64,000 nt of DNA from Perspicuibacillus lycopersici (GCF_025660475.1 NZ_JAOUSF010000004.1:186001-250000); one strand, 5' to 3'. Positions 35,380 to 45,597 are shown, counted from the first letter of the stretch. Notes: a model not told the origin generated them from the letters alone. Numbers and translations: made by a program.

Positions 35380-36485
35380 AAAGGATTTTGAAAGAGAAAG
35401 TTACCGGGAATCTTGCTGATGAATGTTATCATAGGGATTTGAAAGAGAAAGGTTGCTAGAAATCCTATTGAGGGTGGTTATTACAAGGATTCTGGAAAGA
35501 AAAATAGGAAGAAATCGTGTAGAGGGTTGTTGTCAAAAGGATTCTGGAAGGAAAGATAGGTAGGAATCCTGTTGATGGTTGTTGTCAAAAGGATTCTGGA
35601 GGGAAAAATAGGAAGAAATCCGATTGATGGTCGTTGTCAAAAGGATTCTGGAGGGAAAGATAGGTAGGAATCCTGTTGATGGTTGTTGTCGAAAGGATTC
35701 TGGAGGGAAAGATAGGTAGGAATCGTGTAGGGGGTTGTTGTCAAAAGGATTCTGGAGGGAAAGATAGGTAGGAATCCGATTGATGGTCGTTGTCAAAAGG
35801 ATTCTGGAGGGAAAGATAGGTAGGAATCCTGTTGATGAAAGGTATCAAAAGGATTCTGGAGGAAAAAATAGGGAGAAATCCGATTGATGGTCGTTGTCAA
35901 AAGGATTCTGGAAAGAAAAATAGGAAGAAATCCGATTGATGGTCATTGTCAAAAGGATTCTGGAAAGAAAAATAGGAAGAAATCCTATTGATGAATAATG
36001 TCAAAAGGATTCTGGAGGGAAAGATAGGTAGAAATCGTGTAGAGGGATGTTATCAAAAGGGTTCTGGAAAGAAAGATAGGTAGAAATCCTATTGATGGTT
36101 GTTGTCAAAAGGATTCTGGAGGGAAGATAGGTAGGAATCCTATTGATGAATAGTGTCAAAAGGATTCTGGAAGAAAAGATTGCTAGAAATCCTGTTGATG
36201 CCGATGACCAAAAGGATTCTGGAAGAAAAGATTGCTAGAAATCCTGTTGATGCCGATAATCAAAAGGATTCTGGAAGAAAAGATTGCTAGAAATCCTATT
36301 GATGAATAGTGTCAAAAGGATTCTGGAAGAAAAAATTGCTAGAAATCCTGTTGATGCCGATGATCAAAAGGATTATGGAAGGAAAAATAGAAAGAAATCC
36401 TATTGATGCCGATGATCAAAAGGAATCTGAAAGAAAAGATTGCTAGAATTCCTGTTGATGCCGATAAACAAAGGGATTCTGAACA
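35380..36485. repeat. 52-bp tandem repeat array 2 (about 22 units)
   Basis: The GGATT core recurs at 35383, 35435, 35487, 35539 and so on to 36474, always 52 bp apart except one 51-bp step (35-36 kb end, between 36111 and 36162). Consensus blocks are TCAAAAGGATTCTGG and GAATCCT; AGGATTC and GAATCCT are inverted repeats, so each unit can fold. Outer units are degenerate, the usual sign of homogenisation in the middle. It lies between the convergent 3' ends of the GNAT and ABC-F genes. Phase of TCC and TCAAAAGGA (positions 1 and 19) is identical to array 1. Apparent ORFs in it are period-driven. Confidence 0.95.
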
Positions 36486-36555
36486 CAATAAATCCCCCGA
36501 AATCCGTTTGATACCGAGAAAAAGATTAACCTCCTTCCAGCTAACAAAACCATAC

Positions 36556-36590
36556 TAAAAACAGCTCCGCAAACATGCGAAGCTGTTGAT
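36556..36590 (-). terminator. Terminator of the ABC-F gene
   Basis: On the minus strand AACAGCT...AGCTGTT (inner CGC/GCG) is followed by TTTTAG. Coordinates 36560-36587 for the stem. Confidence 0.8.
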
Positions 36591-36606
36591 TCTATACCTT
36601 TACAAA

Positions 36607-38163
36607 TTAAAATACTTTAGTTGTCCAATTCTCACAGTTCCAAACATCTGTTACAACGTCACGATAAAATTCAGGCTCATGGCTGATTAAAAGAATGCTG
36701 CCGTGGTAGTCTTGGAGTGCGCGTTTTAGTTCTTCTTTTGCTTCTACGTCTAAATGGTTCGTAGGCTCATCGAGTACTAGTAGGTTAGTGTCTTTATTGA
36801 TTAGCTTACAAATCCGTACCTTCGCCTTTTCCCCACCACTTAATACTTCCACCTTGCTTTCGATATGCTTCGTCGTTAATCCACATTTCGCCAATGTTGC
36901 GCGTACTTCGTATTGGGTCATCGATGGGAATTCGTTCCAAACCTCTTCAATACACGTATTGTAATTAGCGGTTTTAATTTCTTGTTCGAAATAGCCGATA
37001 TGCAAATAATCGCCTAGCTCCACTGAGCCAGATACCGGTTGAATTTCTCCTAAAATACTACGTAATAAAGTCGTTTTCCCGATTCCGTTCGCACCGACGA
37101 GAGCAATTTTTTGACCGCGTTCCATTCGTAAATTTAATGGCTTAGATAATGGATCAGTATAACCAATAACCAAATCCTTTGTTTCGAAAATCACTCGTCC
37201 AGCAGTTCTGGCTTCTTTAAAGCGAAACGATGGTTTTGGTTTTTCCTGGGCAAGCTCAATAACATCCATTTTTTCTAATTTCTTCTGTCGAGACATTGCC
37301 ATGTTACGGGTTGAAACACGAGCTTTGTTTCTTGCAACGAAATCCTTTAAGTCCGCGATTTCTTGTTGTTGCTTTTTATATGCTGCTTCTAATTGCTGCT
37401 TCTTCATTTCATATACTTTTAAGAAATCGTCATAATCCCCAACGTAGCGATTTAATTCTTGATTTTCCATATGATAGATCAAATTCACAACGCTATTTAA
37501 AAATGGTATATCATGAGAAATCAAAATAAATGAATTATCATATTCCTGCAAATAGCGTTTCAGCCATTCAATATGCTGCTCATCCAAATAGTTTGTCGGC
37601 TCGTCCAGAAGCAAAATATCTGGTTTTTCTAAAAGTAGCTTTGCCAATAATACTTTCGTTCGTTGGCCACCACTTAAATCATGCACATCCCGATCTAAGC
37701 CAATATCATTTAGCCCAAGACCGCGGGCAATTTCTTCTACCTTCGAATCAATTAAATAAAAATCATTATTCGTTAGTACATCTTGGATTGTACCAGTTTC
37801 CTCAAGGAGGCTTTCTAGCTCCTCGGGTGTTGCATCACCCATTTTTCCAAATAATGCATTCATTTCTGTTTCCATATCAAAAAGGTATTGGAATGCACTT
37901 TTTAACACATCCCGAATGGTCATTCCTTTGGACAGGGCTGCATGCTGATCAAGATAACCAACTCGCGCTTTTTTTGCCCAGTTTACCTTACCTTCATCTG
38001 GCTGAAGCTTTCCAGTTATAATATTCATAAAGGTAGATTTACCTTCTCCGTTTGCTCCAACAAGTCCAATATGTTCTCCCTTTAAAAGACGGAACGATAC
38101 TTGATTAAATATTGCGCGATCACCAAAGCCATGGCTTAAATTTTCCACTGTTAAAATACTCAT
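36607..38163 (-). CDS. ABC-F family ATPase (YfmM/YbiT-like), 518 aa
   Basis: Two ABC domains without membrane parts. First: Walker A GANGEGKST near residue 36, signature LSGGQRTKV, Walker B LLLDEPTNYLDE. A charged P-site tRNA-interaction linker (about 235-300) with YEMKKQQLEAAYKKQQQEI follows. Second: Walker A GANGIGKTT, signature LSGGEKAKV, Walker B LVLDEPTNHLD. ABC-F proteins act on stalled or antibiotic-bound ribosomes. Length equals my recollection of B. subtilis YfmM; whether it gives antibiotic resistance or acts on polyproline or other stalls cannot be told. Confidence 0.92.
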   Translation of the reverse strand: MSILTVENLSHGFGDRAIFNQVSFRLLKGEHIGLVGANGEGKSTFMNIITGKLQPDEGKVNWAKKARVGYLDQHAALSKGMTIRDVLKSAFQYLFDMETEMNALFGKMGDATPEELESLLEETGTIQDVLTNNDFYLIDSKVEEIARGLGLNDIGLDRDVHDLSGGQRTKVLLAKLLLEKPDILLLDEPTNYLDEQHIEWLKRYLQEYDNSFILISHDIPFLNSVVNLIYHMENQELNRYVGDYDDFLKVYEMKKQQLEAAYKKQQQEIADLKDFVARNKARVSTRNMAMSRQKKLEKMDVIELAQEKPKPSFRFKEARTAGRVIFETKDLVIGYTDPLSKPLNLRMERGQKIALVGANGIGKTTLLRSILGEIQPVSGSVELGDYLHIGYFEQEIKTANYNTCIEEVWNEFPSMTQYEVRATLAKCGLTTKHIESKVEVLSGGEKAKVRICKLINKDTNLLVLDEPTNHLDVEAKEELKRALQDYHGSILLISHEPEFYRDVVTDVWNCENWTTKVF

Positions 38164-38334
38164 AAATAGCTCCTTCTATATAAAATAGTTAAACGTTCTA
38201 ATTAGTTATCAAAAGTAATAGACGCGCTTTTTATTTCCTATGCATAATCTTTATTATAGCGAGATTATGTTCATTGGGGTAGACATAAAATTTAACAATT
38301 GGCATTTGAAAGGGAAAAGAGGGGGATAAAGGAG

Positions 38335-39000
38335 ATGTATAGTTATTTTCGAAATCAATTACCAAGCCAAATATATGCAAGAAGGGAGGTAAATGTTCTT
38401 TCGGTATCAGGAGAAGGAAAAGTACAAACAGAACCAAATATGGGGTTTATAACAATTGGTGTAATTACGGAAAATCCACAATTACAAACCGCACAAGCAG
38501 AAAATAATCGAATTTCAACGAATGTGATTGCCGCAATTTTAAATTTAGGTATTGCCAGAAATCGTATCCAAACAGTGGAATTTCGAATCGATAACGCCTA
38601 TGACTATGTTGAAGGGAAACAAATTTTTCGAGGCTATGAGGTGCGACATTTATTGGAGGTAGAAGTTCGCGATATTGAAAAAATTGGAGTGATTGTCGAT
38701 GCAGTTATCGCAGCGGGCGCAAATATTATTTATAACATTCGCTTTGATACAACAGCCCGAAAGGAAAAATATCATGAGGCATTGGCACAGGCTGTAAAAG
38801 ATGCACAAAAAAAGGCGGGTACGCTTGCTAGAGCATTAGGAGTATCTTTTGCTTTAATTCCATTTGAGGTTACCGAGGCACAAACGGAAATTGCTCCTAT
38901 CCCCTACCAAGCATTTACTGTTCAAAAAGTTGCGAGTACACCGATTCAGCCAGGTACATTAGAGATTGAAGCCGTTATTTTAGCGAAATTTGCTTATTAA
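38335..39000 (+). CDS. SIMPL (DUF541) domain protein, 221 aa
   Basis: SIMPL proteins are widespread beta/alpha proteins of unclear biochemical role, often linked to oxidative or envelope stress. The opening VSGEGKVQTEPNMGFITIGVITENP, the middle FRIDNAYDYVEGKQIFRGYEVRHLLEVEVRDIEKIGVIVDA and the AQKKAGTLARALG segment are typical. It lacks a signal peptide, unlike many periplasmic members, so it is likely cytoplasmic. The in-frame TTG upstream is rejected because AAAGGAG sits just before ATG 38335. Confidence 0.85.
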   Translation: MYSYFRNQLPSQIYARREVNVLSVSGEGKVQTEPNMGFITIGVITENPQLQTAQAENNRISTNVIAAILNLGIARNRIQTVEFRIDNAYDYVEGKQIFRGYEVRHLLEVEVRDIEKIGVIVDAVIAAGANIIYNIRFDTTARKEKYHEALAQAVKDAQKKAGTLARALGVSFALIPFEVTEAQTEIAPIPYQAFTVQKVASTPIQPGTLEIEAVILAKFAY

Positions 39001-39105
39001 TGGAGTGGAAGCCTGGCGTATGATTTTAGGTCCGATTAGTTGCTATTTCATCCTCCATAGTAGAAAATAGTCACAGTATTAGCTTAGAAAAAAGGAGCTT
39101 GTAGC

Positions 39106-40113
39106 ATGGTGTCATTAAATATATTGGATTATTCACTAGTGGATGAAGGATCTAGTCCTAGTCAGGCTTTGCATGAAACAGCTGAGTTGGCTAAATTAGC
39201 GGATCAATTAGGATATAAACGTTTCTGGGTACCGGAACAGCATTATGCATATTCCATCGCTAGCAGTACGCCAGAAATGCTCATGATGTATTTAGCAACT
39301 GTTACGAAACGGATACGGATTGGTTCAGGTGGGGTCATGATTCCCCATTATAGCCCATATAAAATTGCTGAGAATTTTCGAATGCTAGAGGCACTTCATC
39401 CGCATCGAATCGACTTAGGTATTGGCAATAGTCCAGGTGGGCGATTAGTGCAAGCAGCATTGCACGAGGAAAAAGGAGAAACGAAGCTACCGTACGAGCA
39501 GCAGGTAGGCGATATTATCAAATATTTAACGGATGACATTGATTCGGAGCATCGTTTTCAAAAATTAATTGCGACTCCTGCCATTGAGTCAAAGCCAGAG
39601 GTATGGATGCTTGGAGCGGGAGGTAGAAGTACGAAAATTGCCGCCGAAAATGGAACCTCTTATATTTATGCGCATTTCTTCCATCCTTCACCTACAGGAA
39701 AAGAGGTTATTCAACAATATCGCCAAAATTTCCAGCCATCGATATTTCAAAATAACCCAAATGTAGGGGTAGCTGTTTTTGTTATTATTGGAGAAACCGA
39801 GCAAGAGGCAGAATCATTAGCCCAAGCGTTCTTTATGTGGTTAGTAGCTATTGAAACAGCGAAAAATCCAATGCATTTCCCATCTGTAGAAACAGCTAAA
39901 AACTATATATTTAGTTCCTTTGAGCAACAAAAGGTGAGCCAGCTTCGGAAACGAGCAATTATTGGAACACCTAGTAACGTAAAGGAAGAACTACTACAAT
40001 TAGCTGAATATTATCATGCCGATGAGCTGACGATTGTCCCGAATTTTCCAGGAGCGGACAAGCGAATGAAAGGTATTGAATTATTAGCAGCAGCTTTTCA
40101 ACTAGGAAGCTAA
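39106..40113 (+). CDS. LLM-class (luciferase-like) flavin-dependent oxidoreductase, 335 aa
   Basis: A TIM-barrel flavoenzyme of the MsnO8 subgroup: N-terminal LNILDYSLVDEGSS, RFWVPEQHYAYSIASSTPEMLMMYLATVTKRIRIGSGGVMIPHYSPYKIAENFRMLEALHPHRIDLGIGNSPGG is the diagnostic series in pieces, and the AIIGTPSNVKEEL segment lies near the C-terminus. It is predicted to use FMN (or F420) for oxidation of an unknown substrate. It is cytosolic and monocistronic, with an AAAAGGAG ribosome site. Confidence 0.88.
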   Translation: MVSLNILDYSLVDEGSSPSQALHETAELAKLADQLGYKRFWVPEQHYAYSIASSTPEMLMMYLATVTKRIRIGSGGVMIPHYSPYKIAENFRMLEALHPHRIDLGIGNSPGGRLVQAALHEEKGETKLPYEQQVGDIIKYLTDDIDSEHRFQKLIATPAIESKPEVWMLGAGGRSTKIAAENGTSYIYAHFFHPSPTGKEVIQQYRQNFQPSIFQNNPNVGVAVFVIIGETEQEAESLAQAFFMWLVAIETAKNPMHFPSVETAKNYIFSSFEQQKVSQLRKRAIIGTPSNVKEELLQLAEYYHADELTIVPNFPGADKRMKGIELLAAAFQLGS

Positions 40114-40253
40114 AATTGAAATTGGAATAAAGAGCTATGTTGTTACCAACATTTAATAAAAATGTTAAATCAATGCCATTCGCTTATGCTATAATAAAAA
40201 AAGTATTTTCAGATAACTTATATCAAATATAGATGTAGTAAAGGATGAGATAG

Positions 40254-41471
40254 ATGGATAGTTTGATTAAGCCAGAGGATACTTGGCTGCTGTGGGCGTT
40301 TCTTGTTGGTTGGGCAGCACTTAGTATTTTTTTGGAGCAAAAATATAAATGGGCGGCAAAAATATCAGGTGCAGTCATTGCATTAATTGGTGCGCTTATA
40401 TTAGCTAATATAAATATTATTCCAACAGCAGCGCCAGCATATGATGCGGTATGGAGCTATGTTGTCCCACTTGCAATTCCGTTACTATTGTTTCAAGCCA
40501 ATTTGAAAAAGATATGGAATGAAAGTGGTCGACTATTACTGCTGTTTCTCATTAGTTCGGTAGGAACTGTCATCGGGGTTTACTTAGCATTTATAGCATT
40601 AAAGGATACCATTCCATTTTTAGATAAAATTGGTGCGATGATGACGGGCTCCTATATTGGTGGAAGCATCAATTTTGCTGCTTTGTCAGTAAAATTTCAT
40701 ACACCAGGGGAAATGGTTTCTGCAGCAGTCGTTGCAGATAATTTAATGATGGCAGTATATTTCTTTGTATTAATGGCAATTCCAGCGATTCCATTTTTCC
40801 GAAAAAAATTTCAAACCCCACATATTGATGAGGTAGAAAGGAACGAGGCTGCTGGAGAAACACAAGCATCTTCGTATTGGAAACCAAAGTCAGTTTCGCT
40901 AAAAGATATTGCCTTTGCTTTTGGAAGTGCCTTTGCAATTGTTGCGGTTTCCTTTAAATTAGCAGAGATTTTTGCATCCATCATTCCATCAGGAGATGAT
41001 GCATCAGTATTCATGAATATCCTCGCGGGAATTTTTGGAGATAAATACTTAATGTTGACGACAATTACTATTATTGTTGTTACAACATTTTCGAGATTTT
41101 TTGAAAAGCTACAAGGTACGCAAGAATTTGGAACGTTTCTTATCTACATATTTTTCGTAGTAATAGGAGTCCCTGCATCTATACCAGAATTGATTCGTAA
41201 TGCACCACTGTTATTAGTATTTGTGTTTATTATAGTACTGATTAATATGCTAATTACCTTTGGATTCGGGAAGCTATTGAAGTTTAATTTAGAGGACATG
41301 ATCCTCGCAAGTAATGCTAATATCGGTGGTCCAACAACCGCAGCAGCAATGGCCATTGCAAAAGGGTGGACAAGATTAATCGTTCCAATTATGCTTGTCG
41401 GTACTTTAGGTTATATTATCGGAAATTATATCGGAAGTATGATGGGTTATTTATTTGAAAGCATGTTATAG
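40254..41471 (+). CDS. DUF819 family membrane protein (YjcL-like), 405 aa
   Basis: About ten to eleven hydrophobic segments. Diagnostic pieces are IPLLLFQANLKKIW near residue 75, GAMMTGSYIGGSINFAALSVKF near 125 and, near the C-terminus, ASNANIGGPTTAAAMAIAKGW, which is an internal echo of the first glycine-rich loop and suggests an inverted-repeat transporter fold. The substrate is not known. Monocistronic, ending at the terminator at 41521-41560. Confidence 0.88.
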   Translation: MDSLIKPEDTWLLWAFLVGWAALSIFLEQKYKWAAKISGAVIALIGALILANINIIPTAAPAYDAVWSYVVPLAIPLLLFQANLKKIWNESGRLLLLFLISSVGTVIGVYLAFIALKDTIPFLDKIGAMMTGSYIGGSINFAALSVKFHTPGEMVSAAVVADNLMMAVYFFVLMAIPAIPFFRKKFQTPHIDEVERNEAAGETQASSYWKPKSVSLKDIAFAFGSAFAIVAVSFKLAEIFASIIPSGDDASVFMNILAGIFGDKYLMLTTITIIVVTTFSRFFEKLQGTQEFGTFLIYIFFVVIGVPASIPELIRNAPLLLVFVFIIVLINMLITFGFGKLLKFNLEDMILASNANIGGPTTAAAMAIAKGWTRLIVPIMLVGTLGYIIGNYIGSMMGYLFESML

Positions 41472-41520
41472 TATGCTCCTAGCCAATAATCTACTAGCTT
41501 TTTATGTAGCATTACGCGTA

Positions 41521-41560
41521 AGGATACAATTCGTAAAAGATTTGTATCCTATTTTTTTTA
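41521..41560 (+). terminator. Rho-independent terminator after the DUF819 gene
   Basis: GGATACAA (41522-41529) pairs with TTGTATCC (41542-41549), followed by eight Ts. Confidence 0.85.
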
Positions 41561-41675
41561 CGGAAATTTTTAGATAAATGGTAATTCTATGGTAAATTAT
41601 TTATATAAGATTTAGAAATTTTTGTTTTTACTAGTGATATTTATTACGTGAAAATAAAAGGAGAGGAGAAACTTG

Positions 41676-42026
41676 ATGTCATTTACTAGTACAATAATGG
41701 CAATTGTCCTATTTCTCGTATTTCTATCTATCATCGTTGCTTCCACTTTACGCAAACGAAAAAGTGGAACAAATAATAAACTATCTTTCATCGGAATTGT
41801 TATATTTGCACTACAAATACTAGTTTTTGCATTATTTTTTATGGACAAACTAGCAAATTTAAATGAAGTATCAATTGACATTCTTTGGTGGGCAACTGTC
41901 TTATGTGGACTTATTTATGGGATGATGGAAATTAAAAACTATGTAATTATTGCTACCCTAACAATTTTACTTAGTATTTTATTAGCGATGTTAAAATTAT
42001 TAATGGTGTTTATTACTTCGATGTAA
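41676..42026 (+). CDS. small membrane protein of unknown function, 116 aa
   Basis: Four hydrophobic stretches (about residues 5-24, 38-55, 65-83 and 92-114) separated by short loops; the first loop is Lys/Arg-rich (RKRKSG), so the positive-inside rule places it in the cytoplasm. I do not recognise the family. ATG 41676 follows GAGAGGAG; the preceding TTG in frame is less likely. It ends before a bidirectional terminator. Confidence 0.7.
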   Translation: MSFTSTIMAIVLFLVFLSIIVASTLRKRKSGTNNKLSFIGIVIFALQILVFALFFMDKLANLNEVSIDILWWATVLCGLIYGMMEIKNYVIIATLTILLSILLAMLKLLMVFITSM

Positions 42027-42052
42027 GGAAATGGTAAATGGAAGAAATAAAC

Positions 42053-42087
42053 AAAAATGTCCAGAATAAAATCTGAACATTTTTTGG
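42053..42087. terminator. Bidirectional terminator
   Basis: AAAAATGTCCAGA pairs, with one mismatch, with TCTGAACATTTTTT. A- and T-runs on both sides allow it to serve both the small membrane protein gene and pflA. Confidence 0.75.
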
Positions 42088-42096
42088 CGATAAGTA

Positions 42097-42232
42097 GGGG
42101 AAAACAGAAGGATTACACGAAGTTGCTCGAATTCCCACAGGGATTATGGATGGTATTTCTTCTGTAGGATGGTCCTCCGGTCTATTTGACGTAACTGGTG
42201 ATTTTATTGCTACATGGTTAAAGCTCAACTAA
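42097..42232 (+). pseudogene. possible gene remnant beside pflA, 44 codons
   Basis: Directly after an in-frame TAG, the plus strand reads 44 protein-like codons (glycine, tryptophan and aspartate well distributed, no start codon at its beginning) ending in TAA that overlaps the last codons of pflA on the other strand. It looks like the C-terminal end of a lost gene. I do not recognise the parent family and it may be chance. Confidence 0.25.
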
Positions 42233-42961
42233 ACCACCATTTAAAATCCTTCTTGCATTTTCCACCTGTTCGTTACTTGGCGGCTCCACACCTTGCAGCT
42301 TATATTGCAAGCCAAGCGATTCCCATTTATAAATACCCATTATATGATAGGGGAGTACTTCAATCTTTTGTACATTGTTCAATGTTTTAATAAAATCTGC
42401 AAGGCAGATAAGATCCTCATCAAAGTCAGACAAAGTTGGTACTAGCACATGCCGAACCCAAATTGGTATATTTTTTTCAGACAAGTATGTGGCAAAATCA
42501 AGAATATGCTCATTAGGTAAACCGGTAATAATTTTATGCTTCGCACTGTCAATATGCTTTAAATCTAGTAAAATTAAATCCGTATACCCGAGCAGTTCAT
42601 CGAGTTTTTCCATGAATTGATGCCTACGGGAGAAAGGACCGCCGGAGCTATCGATTGTTGTATGAATTCCGAGCTTTTTACATTCTTTAAAAAGCTCAAT
42701 CAAAAAGTCCATCTGTAGTAATGGTTCCCCACCACTAACGGTAATGCCGCCTCCTGTTGCTTCAAAAAATGGTAAATAATCTACTAAATCAGCCATTATT
42801 TCTTGAACAGTAGTTTCCTTTCCGTTTCCGATTTTCCAAGTATCTGGATTATGACAATATTGACAACGTAATAAACATCCTTGTGTGAAAACAATATACC
42901 GTAAACCCGGTCCGTCGACTGCACCAAAAGTTTCAACTGAGTGGATACGACCTGTTACCAT
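42218..42961 (-). CDS. pflA: pyruvate formate-lyase activating enzyme
   Basis: A radical-SAM enzyme that puts the glycyl radical on PflB under anaerobic conditions. The CxxxCxxC motif is C29-LLR-C33-QY-C36, followed by GGGITVSGGEPLLQ (SAM-binding GGE motif), DLKHID and VRHVLVPTLSD. Length (247 aa) is normal. It lies 291 bp downstream of pflB on the same strand; the long gap contains a dispersed repeat, which is unusual for this pair. Confidence 0.95.
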   Translation of the reverse strand: MVTGRIHSVETFGAVDGPGLRYIVFTQGCLLRCQYCHNPDTWKIGNGKETTVQEIMADLVDYLPFFEATGGGITVSGGEPLLQMDFLIELFKECKKLGIHTTIDSSGGPFSRRHQFMEKLDELLGYTDLILLDLKHIDSAKHKIITGLPNEHILDFATYLSEKNIPIWVRHVLVPTLSDFDEDLICLADFIKTLNNVQKIEVLPYHIMGIYKWESLGLQYKLQGVEPPSNEQVENARRILNGGLVEL

Positions 42962-43108
42962 GATAAAATCCTCCTTGCAAATTTTATTAGAGAAGTTGGA
43001 GGGAAGATTGCTGCCCCGACTTCTCTATTTTTCATACTTTTATTTTATTTTACTTTGATGCTATAAGTTGGTACGATGCCAATCAAGTAGCTCTCACGGT
43101 ATTGATCC

Positions 43109-43232
43109 GGCTATATCGCCAAGGGACTAACAAACTTCACGCTTTTCCACTACGATAAGTAAACATCAACTCACACGCGCGTTGTGTTCCTTTATCTCAT
43201 TTCGAAGGGCTCCAGTTTGTACGTCCCTAAAC
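43109..43232. repeat. Dispersed intergenic repeat, copy 1
   Basis: This stretch between pflB and pflA aligns along its length with 53397-53516: shared blocks include CTCCGGTTTGT-like, CCTTTATCTC, ATAAGT..ACAT and CTA.CAAA.TTCAC. The two copies are diverged and contain small indels. No ORF is present. Confidence 0.65.
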
Positions 43233-43252
43233 TGGTGATTTTGGTTTTCTGT

Positions 43253-45481
43253 TTACATGGATTCGTGGAATGTCCGGTTAATTACGTCAATTTGTTGTTC
43301 GCGTGTTAATTTAATGAAGTTAACCGCATATCCAGATACCCGGATTGTTAATTGTGGGTATAGCTCTGGATGATCCATTGCATCTAATAATGTATCACGA
43401 TTTAGTACGTTCACATTTAGATGATGTCCGCGTTTTACAGCATATCCGTCCAACATTCCTACTAAGTTATTAATTTGTGTTTCGTCCTCCCGGCCAAGTG
43501 CTTTTGGTGTAATCGTAAAGGTATTGGAAATTCCATCTAATGATGCTTCATAAGGTAATTTTGCTACCGATGTTAAAGAAGCAAGGGCACCCTTTGTATC
43601 GCGACCATGTAGAGGATTAGCGCCTGGTGCAAATGGTTTACCAGCTTCCCGTCCGTCTGGTGTGCTACCTGTTTTCTTACCATATACAACATTCGATGTA
43701 ATCGTTAATACAGATTGTGTTGCAACAGCACCACGATATGTTTTATGTTTTCTAATTTTGTTCATGATTTCTTTTACCAGACCGACAGCAATATCGTCTA
43801 CACGATTGTCGTTATTTCCGTATTTTGGATAGTCGCCTTCAATCACGTAATCAATTACTAAGCCGTTTTCATCACGTACGGTTCTTACTTTTGCATATTT
43901 AATGGCACTTAGTGAGTCAGCAGCTACAGACAATCCGGCAATTCCGCAAGCCATTGTACGGAGAATTTCTCGATCATGTAGAGCCATTTCTAGTCGTTCA
44001 TAGCTATATTTGTCATGCATATAGTGGATAACGTTTAATGTATTTACGTATAATTCGCATAGCCAATCTAACATTACATCGTATTTTTTCATTACTTCAT
44101 CATAGTCTAAATACTCGCTAGTAATTGGTGCGTACGATGGTCCTACTTGTGTTTTGTATCTTTCATCAACCCCGCCGTTGATTGCATATAGTAATGCTTT
44201 TGCGATATTTACACGAGCACCAAAGAATTGCATTTGTTTTCCGATTCGCATAGCAGATACACAGCATGCAATACCGTAATCATCGCCGTAAATTTCCCGC
44301 ATCATATCATCGTTTTCGTATTGAATTGCGCTTGATTTAATCGACATTTTTGCAGCATATTGTTTAAATGCCGCTGGCAAGCTTGTAGACCATAGAATAG
44401 TTAAGTTTGGTTCTGGTGCTGGTCCTAAATTGTCTAATGTATTTAAGAAACGGAAGGAGCTTTTTGTCACTAATGGACGACCATCAAGTGCCATACCACC
44501 AATGGATTCCGTTACCCAAGTTGGATCGCCACTGTATAATTCATTGTATTCTGGTGTTCTAGCAAATTTTACGAGACGTAATTTCATTACAAAATGATCG
44601 ACAAGCTCTTGTGCCTCTTGCTCTGTTAATGTTCCGTTTTGAATATCACGTTCAATATAAATATCTAAGAAAGTGGATACCCGACCGAGACTCATCGCAG
44701 CACCATTTTGTTCTTTAATAGCTGCTAAGTAACCGAAGTATACCCATTGAATCGCTTCTTGCGCGTTTTTAGCAGGCTGAGAAATATCGTATCCGTAGCT
44801 TTGTGCCATTTGTTTTAATTCTTTTAATGCACGATATTGTTCACTGTATTCTTCACGATCACGGATGACATCGTCACTCATCGTGCGAGAGCCAATATAG
44901 TTAAATTCTCTTTGTTTTTCTTTCATTAAGAAATCGACACCGTAAAGTGCTACGCGACGATAGTCTCCGATGATACGGCCACGGCCATATGCATCTGGAA
45001 GTCCAGTGATCACACCAGCATGACGTGCTGCTCGCATTTCTGGAGTATAAGCATCGAAAACACCTTGGTTATGTGTTTTCCGATATTGTGTGAAAATGTC
45101 TTCTACTTCAGAATCTAGCTCGAATCCATAGGATTCTAATGCTGTTTTAGCCATCCGAATACCACCAAATGGCATTAATGCACGCTTGAATGGTTTGTCT
45201 GTTTGAAAACCAACGATTGTTTCCAGCTCTTTGTTTAAATACCCAGGGCCGTGAGAGGTAATAGTAGAAACAGTTTTTGTATCAGCATCAAGGACACCGC
45301 CTGCTTCCCGTTCTTGCTTCGATAAATCCATCACTTGTTCCCAAAGCTTTGCTGTAGCTTCTGTTGGTCCTGTTAAAAAGCTTTCATCTCCAGTATAAGG
45401 AGTGAAGTTTTTCAAAATAAAATCACGAACATTTACTTCATCTTGCCAAACACCTTTTTTAAAGCCTTCCCAATGAATCAT
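43253..45481 (-). CDS. pflB: formate C-acetyltransferase (pyruvate formate-lyase)
   Basis: Converts pyruvate and CoA to acetyl-CoA and formate in mixed-acid fermentation. The adjacent catalytic cysteines are in [12 protein letters not shown], and the glycyl-radical site is RVSGYAVNF near the C-terminus, 26 residues before the end region HESM, as in all PFLs. Length is 742 aa, normal. The upstream region carries two Rex-like inverted repeats, consistent with NADH/NAD redox control. pflA lies downstream, so the system is complete. Confidence 0.97.
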   Translation of the reverse strand: MIHWEGFKKGVWQDEVNVRDFILKNFTPYTGDESFLTGPTEATAKLWEQVMDLSKQEREAGGVLDADTKTVSTITSHGPGYLNKELETIVGFQTDKPFKRALMPFGGIRMAKTALESYGFELDSEVEDIFTQYRKTHNQGVFDAYTPEMRAARHAGVITGLPDAYGRGRIIGDYRRVALYGVDFLMKEKQREFNYIGSRTMSDDVIRDREEYSEQYRALKELKQMAQSYGYDISQPAKNAQEAIQWVYFGYLAAIKEQNGAAMSLGRVSTFLDIYIERDIQNGTLTEQEAQELVDHFVMKLRLVKFARTPEYNELYSGDPTWVTESIGGMALDGRPLVTKSSFRFLNTLDNLGPAPEPNLTILWSTSLPAAFKQYAAKMSIKSSAIQYENDDMMREIYGDDYGIACCVSAMRIGKQMQFFGARVNIAKALLYAINGGVDERYKTQVGPSYAPITSEYLDYDEVMKKYDVMLDWLCELYVNTLNVIHYMHDKYSYERLEMALHDREILRTMACGIAGLSVAADSLSAIKYAKVRTVRDENGLVIDYVIEGDYPKYGNNDNRVDDIAVGLVKEIMNKIRKHKTYRGAVATQSVLTITSNVVYGKKTGSTPDGREAGKPFAPGANPLHGRDTKGALASLTSVAKLPYEASLDGISNTFTITPKALGREDETQINNLVGMLDGYAVKRGHHLNVNVLNRDTLLDAMDHPELYPQLTIRVSGYAVNFIKLTREQQIDVINRTFHESM

Positions 45482-45505
45482 ATAGAAATCCTCCTATAAA
45501 ATTAT

Positions 45506-45523
45506 TTGTGAATTAGTGAGCAA
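45506..45523. promoter_or_regulatory. Possible Rex operator, proximal
   Basis: TTGTGAATTAGTGAGCAA fits the 18-bp Rex pattern TTGTGAA-N4-TTCACAA at 11 of 14 positions with a perfect left half. It lies 25 bp upstream of the pflB start, where bound repressor would block transcription. Confidence 0.45.
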
Positions 45524-45597
45524 ACTTACGTAAAAAAATAATTTTTATACAACAGATACAAAAAATAATTAGTGAAACTAGTACAGGAAAAAAACAT

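Noticed and set aside
35533..35796. 87-codon minus-strand ORF within array 2
   Set aside because: Product is an internal repetition caused by the 156-bp super-period; no ribosome site and stops appear as soon as the units vary.
42013..42228. 71-codon minus-strand ORF downstream of pflA
   Set aside because: It runs through the bidirectional terminator and has no ribosome site.
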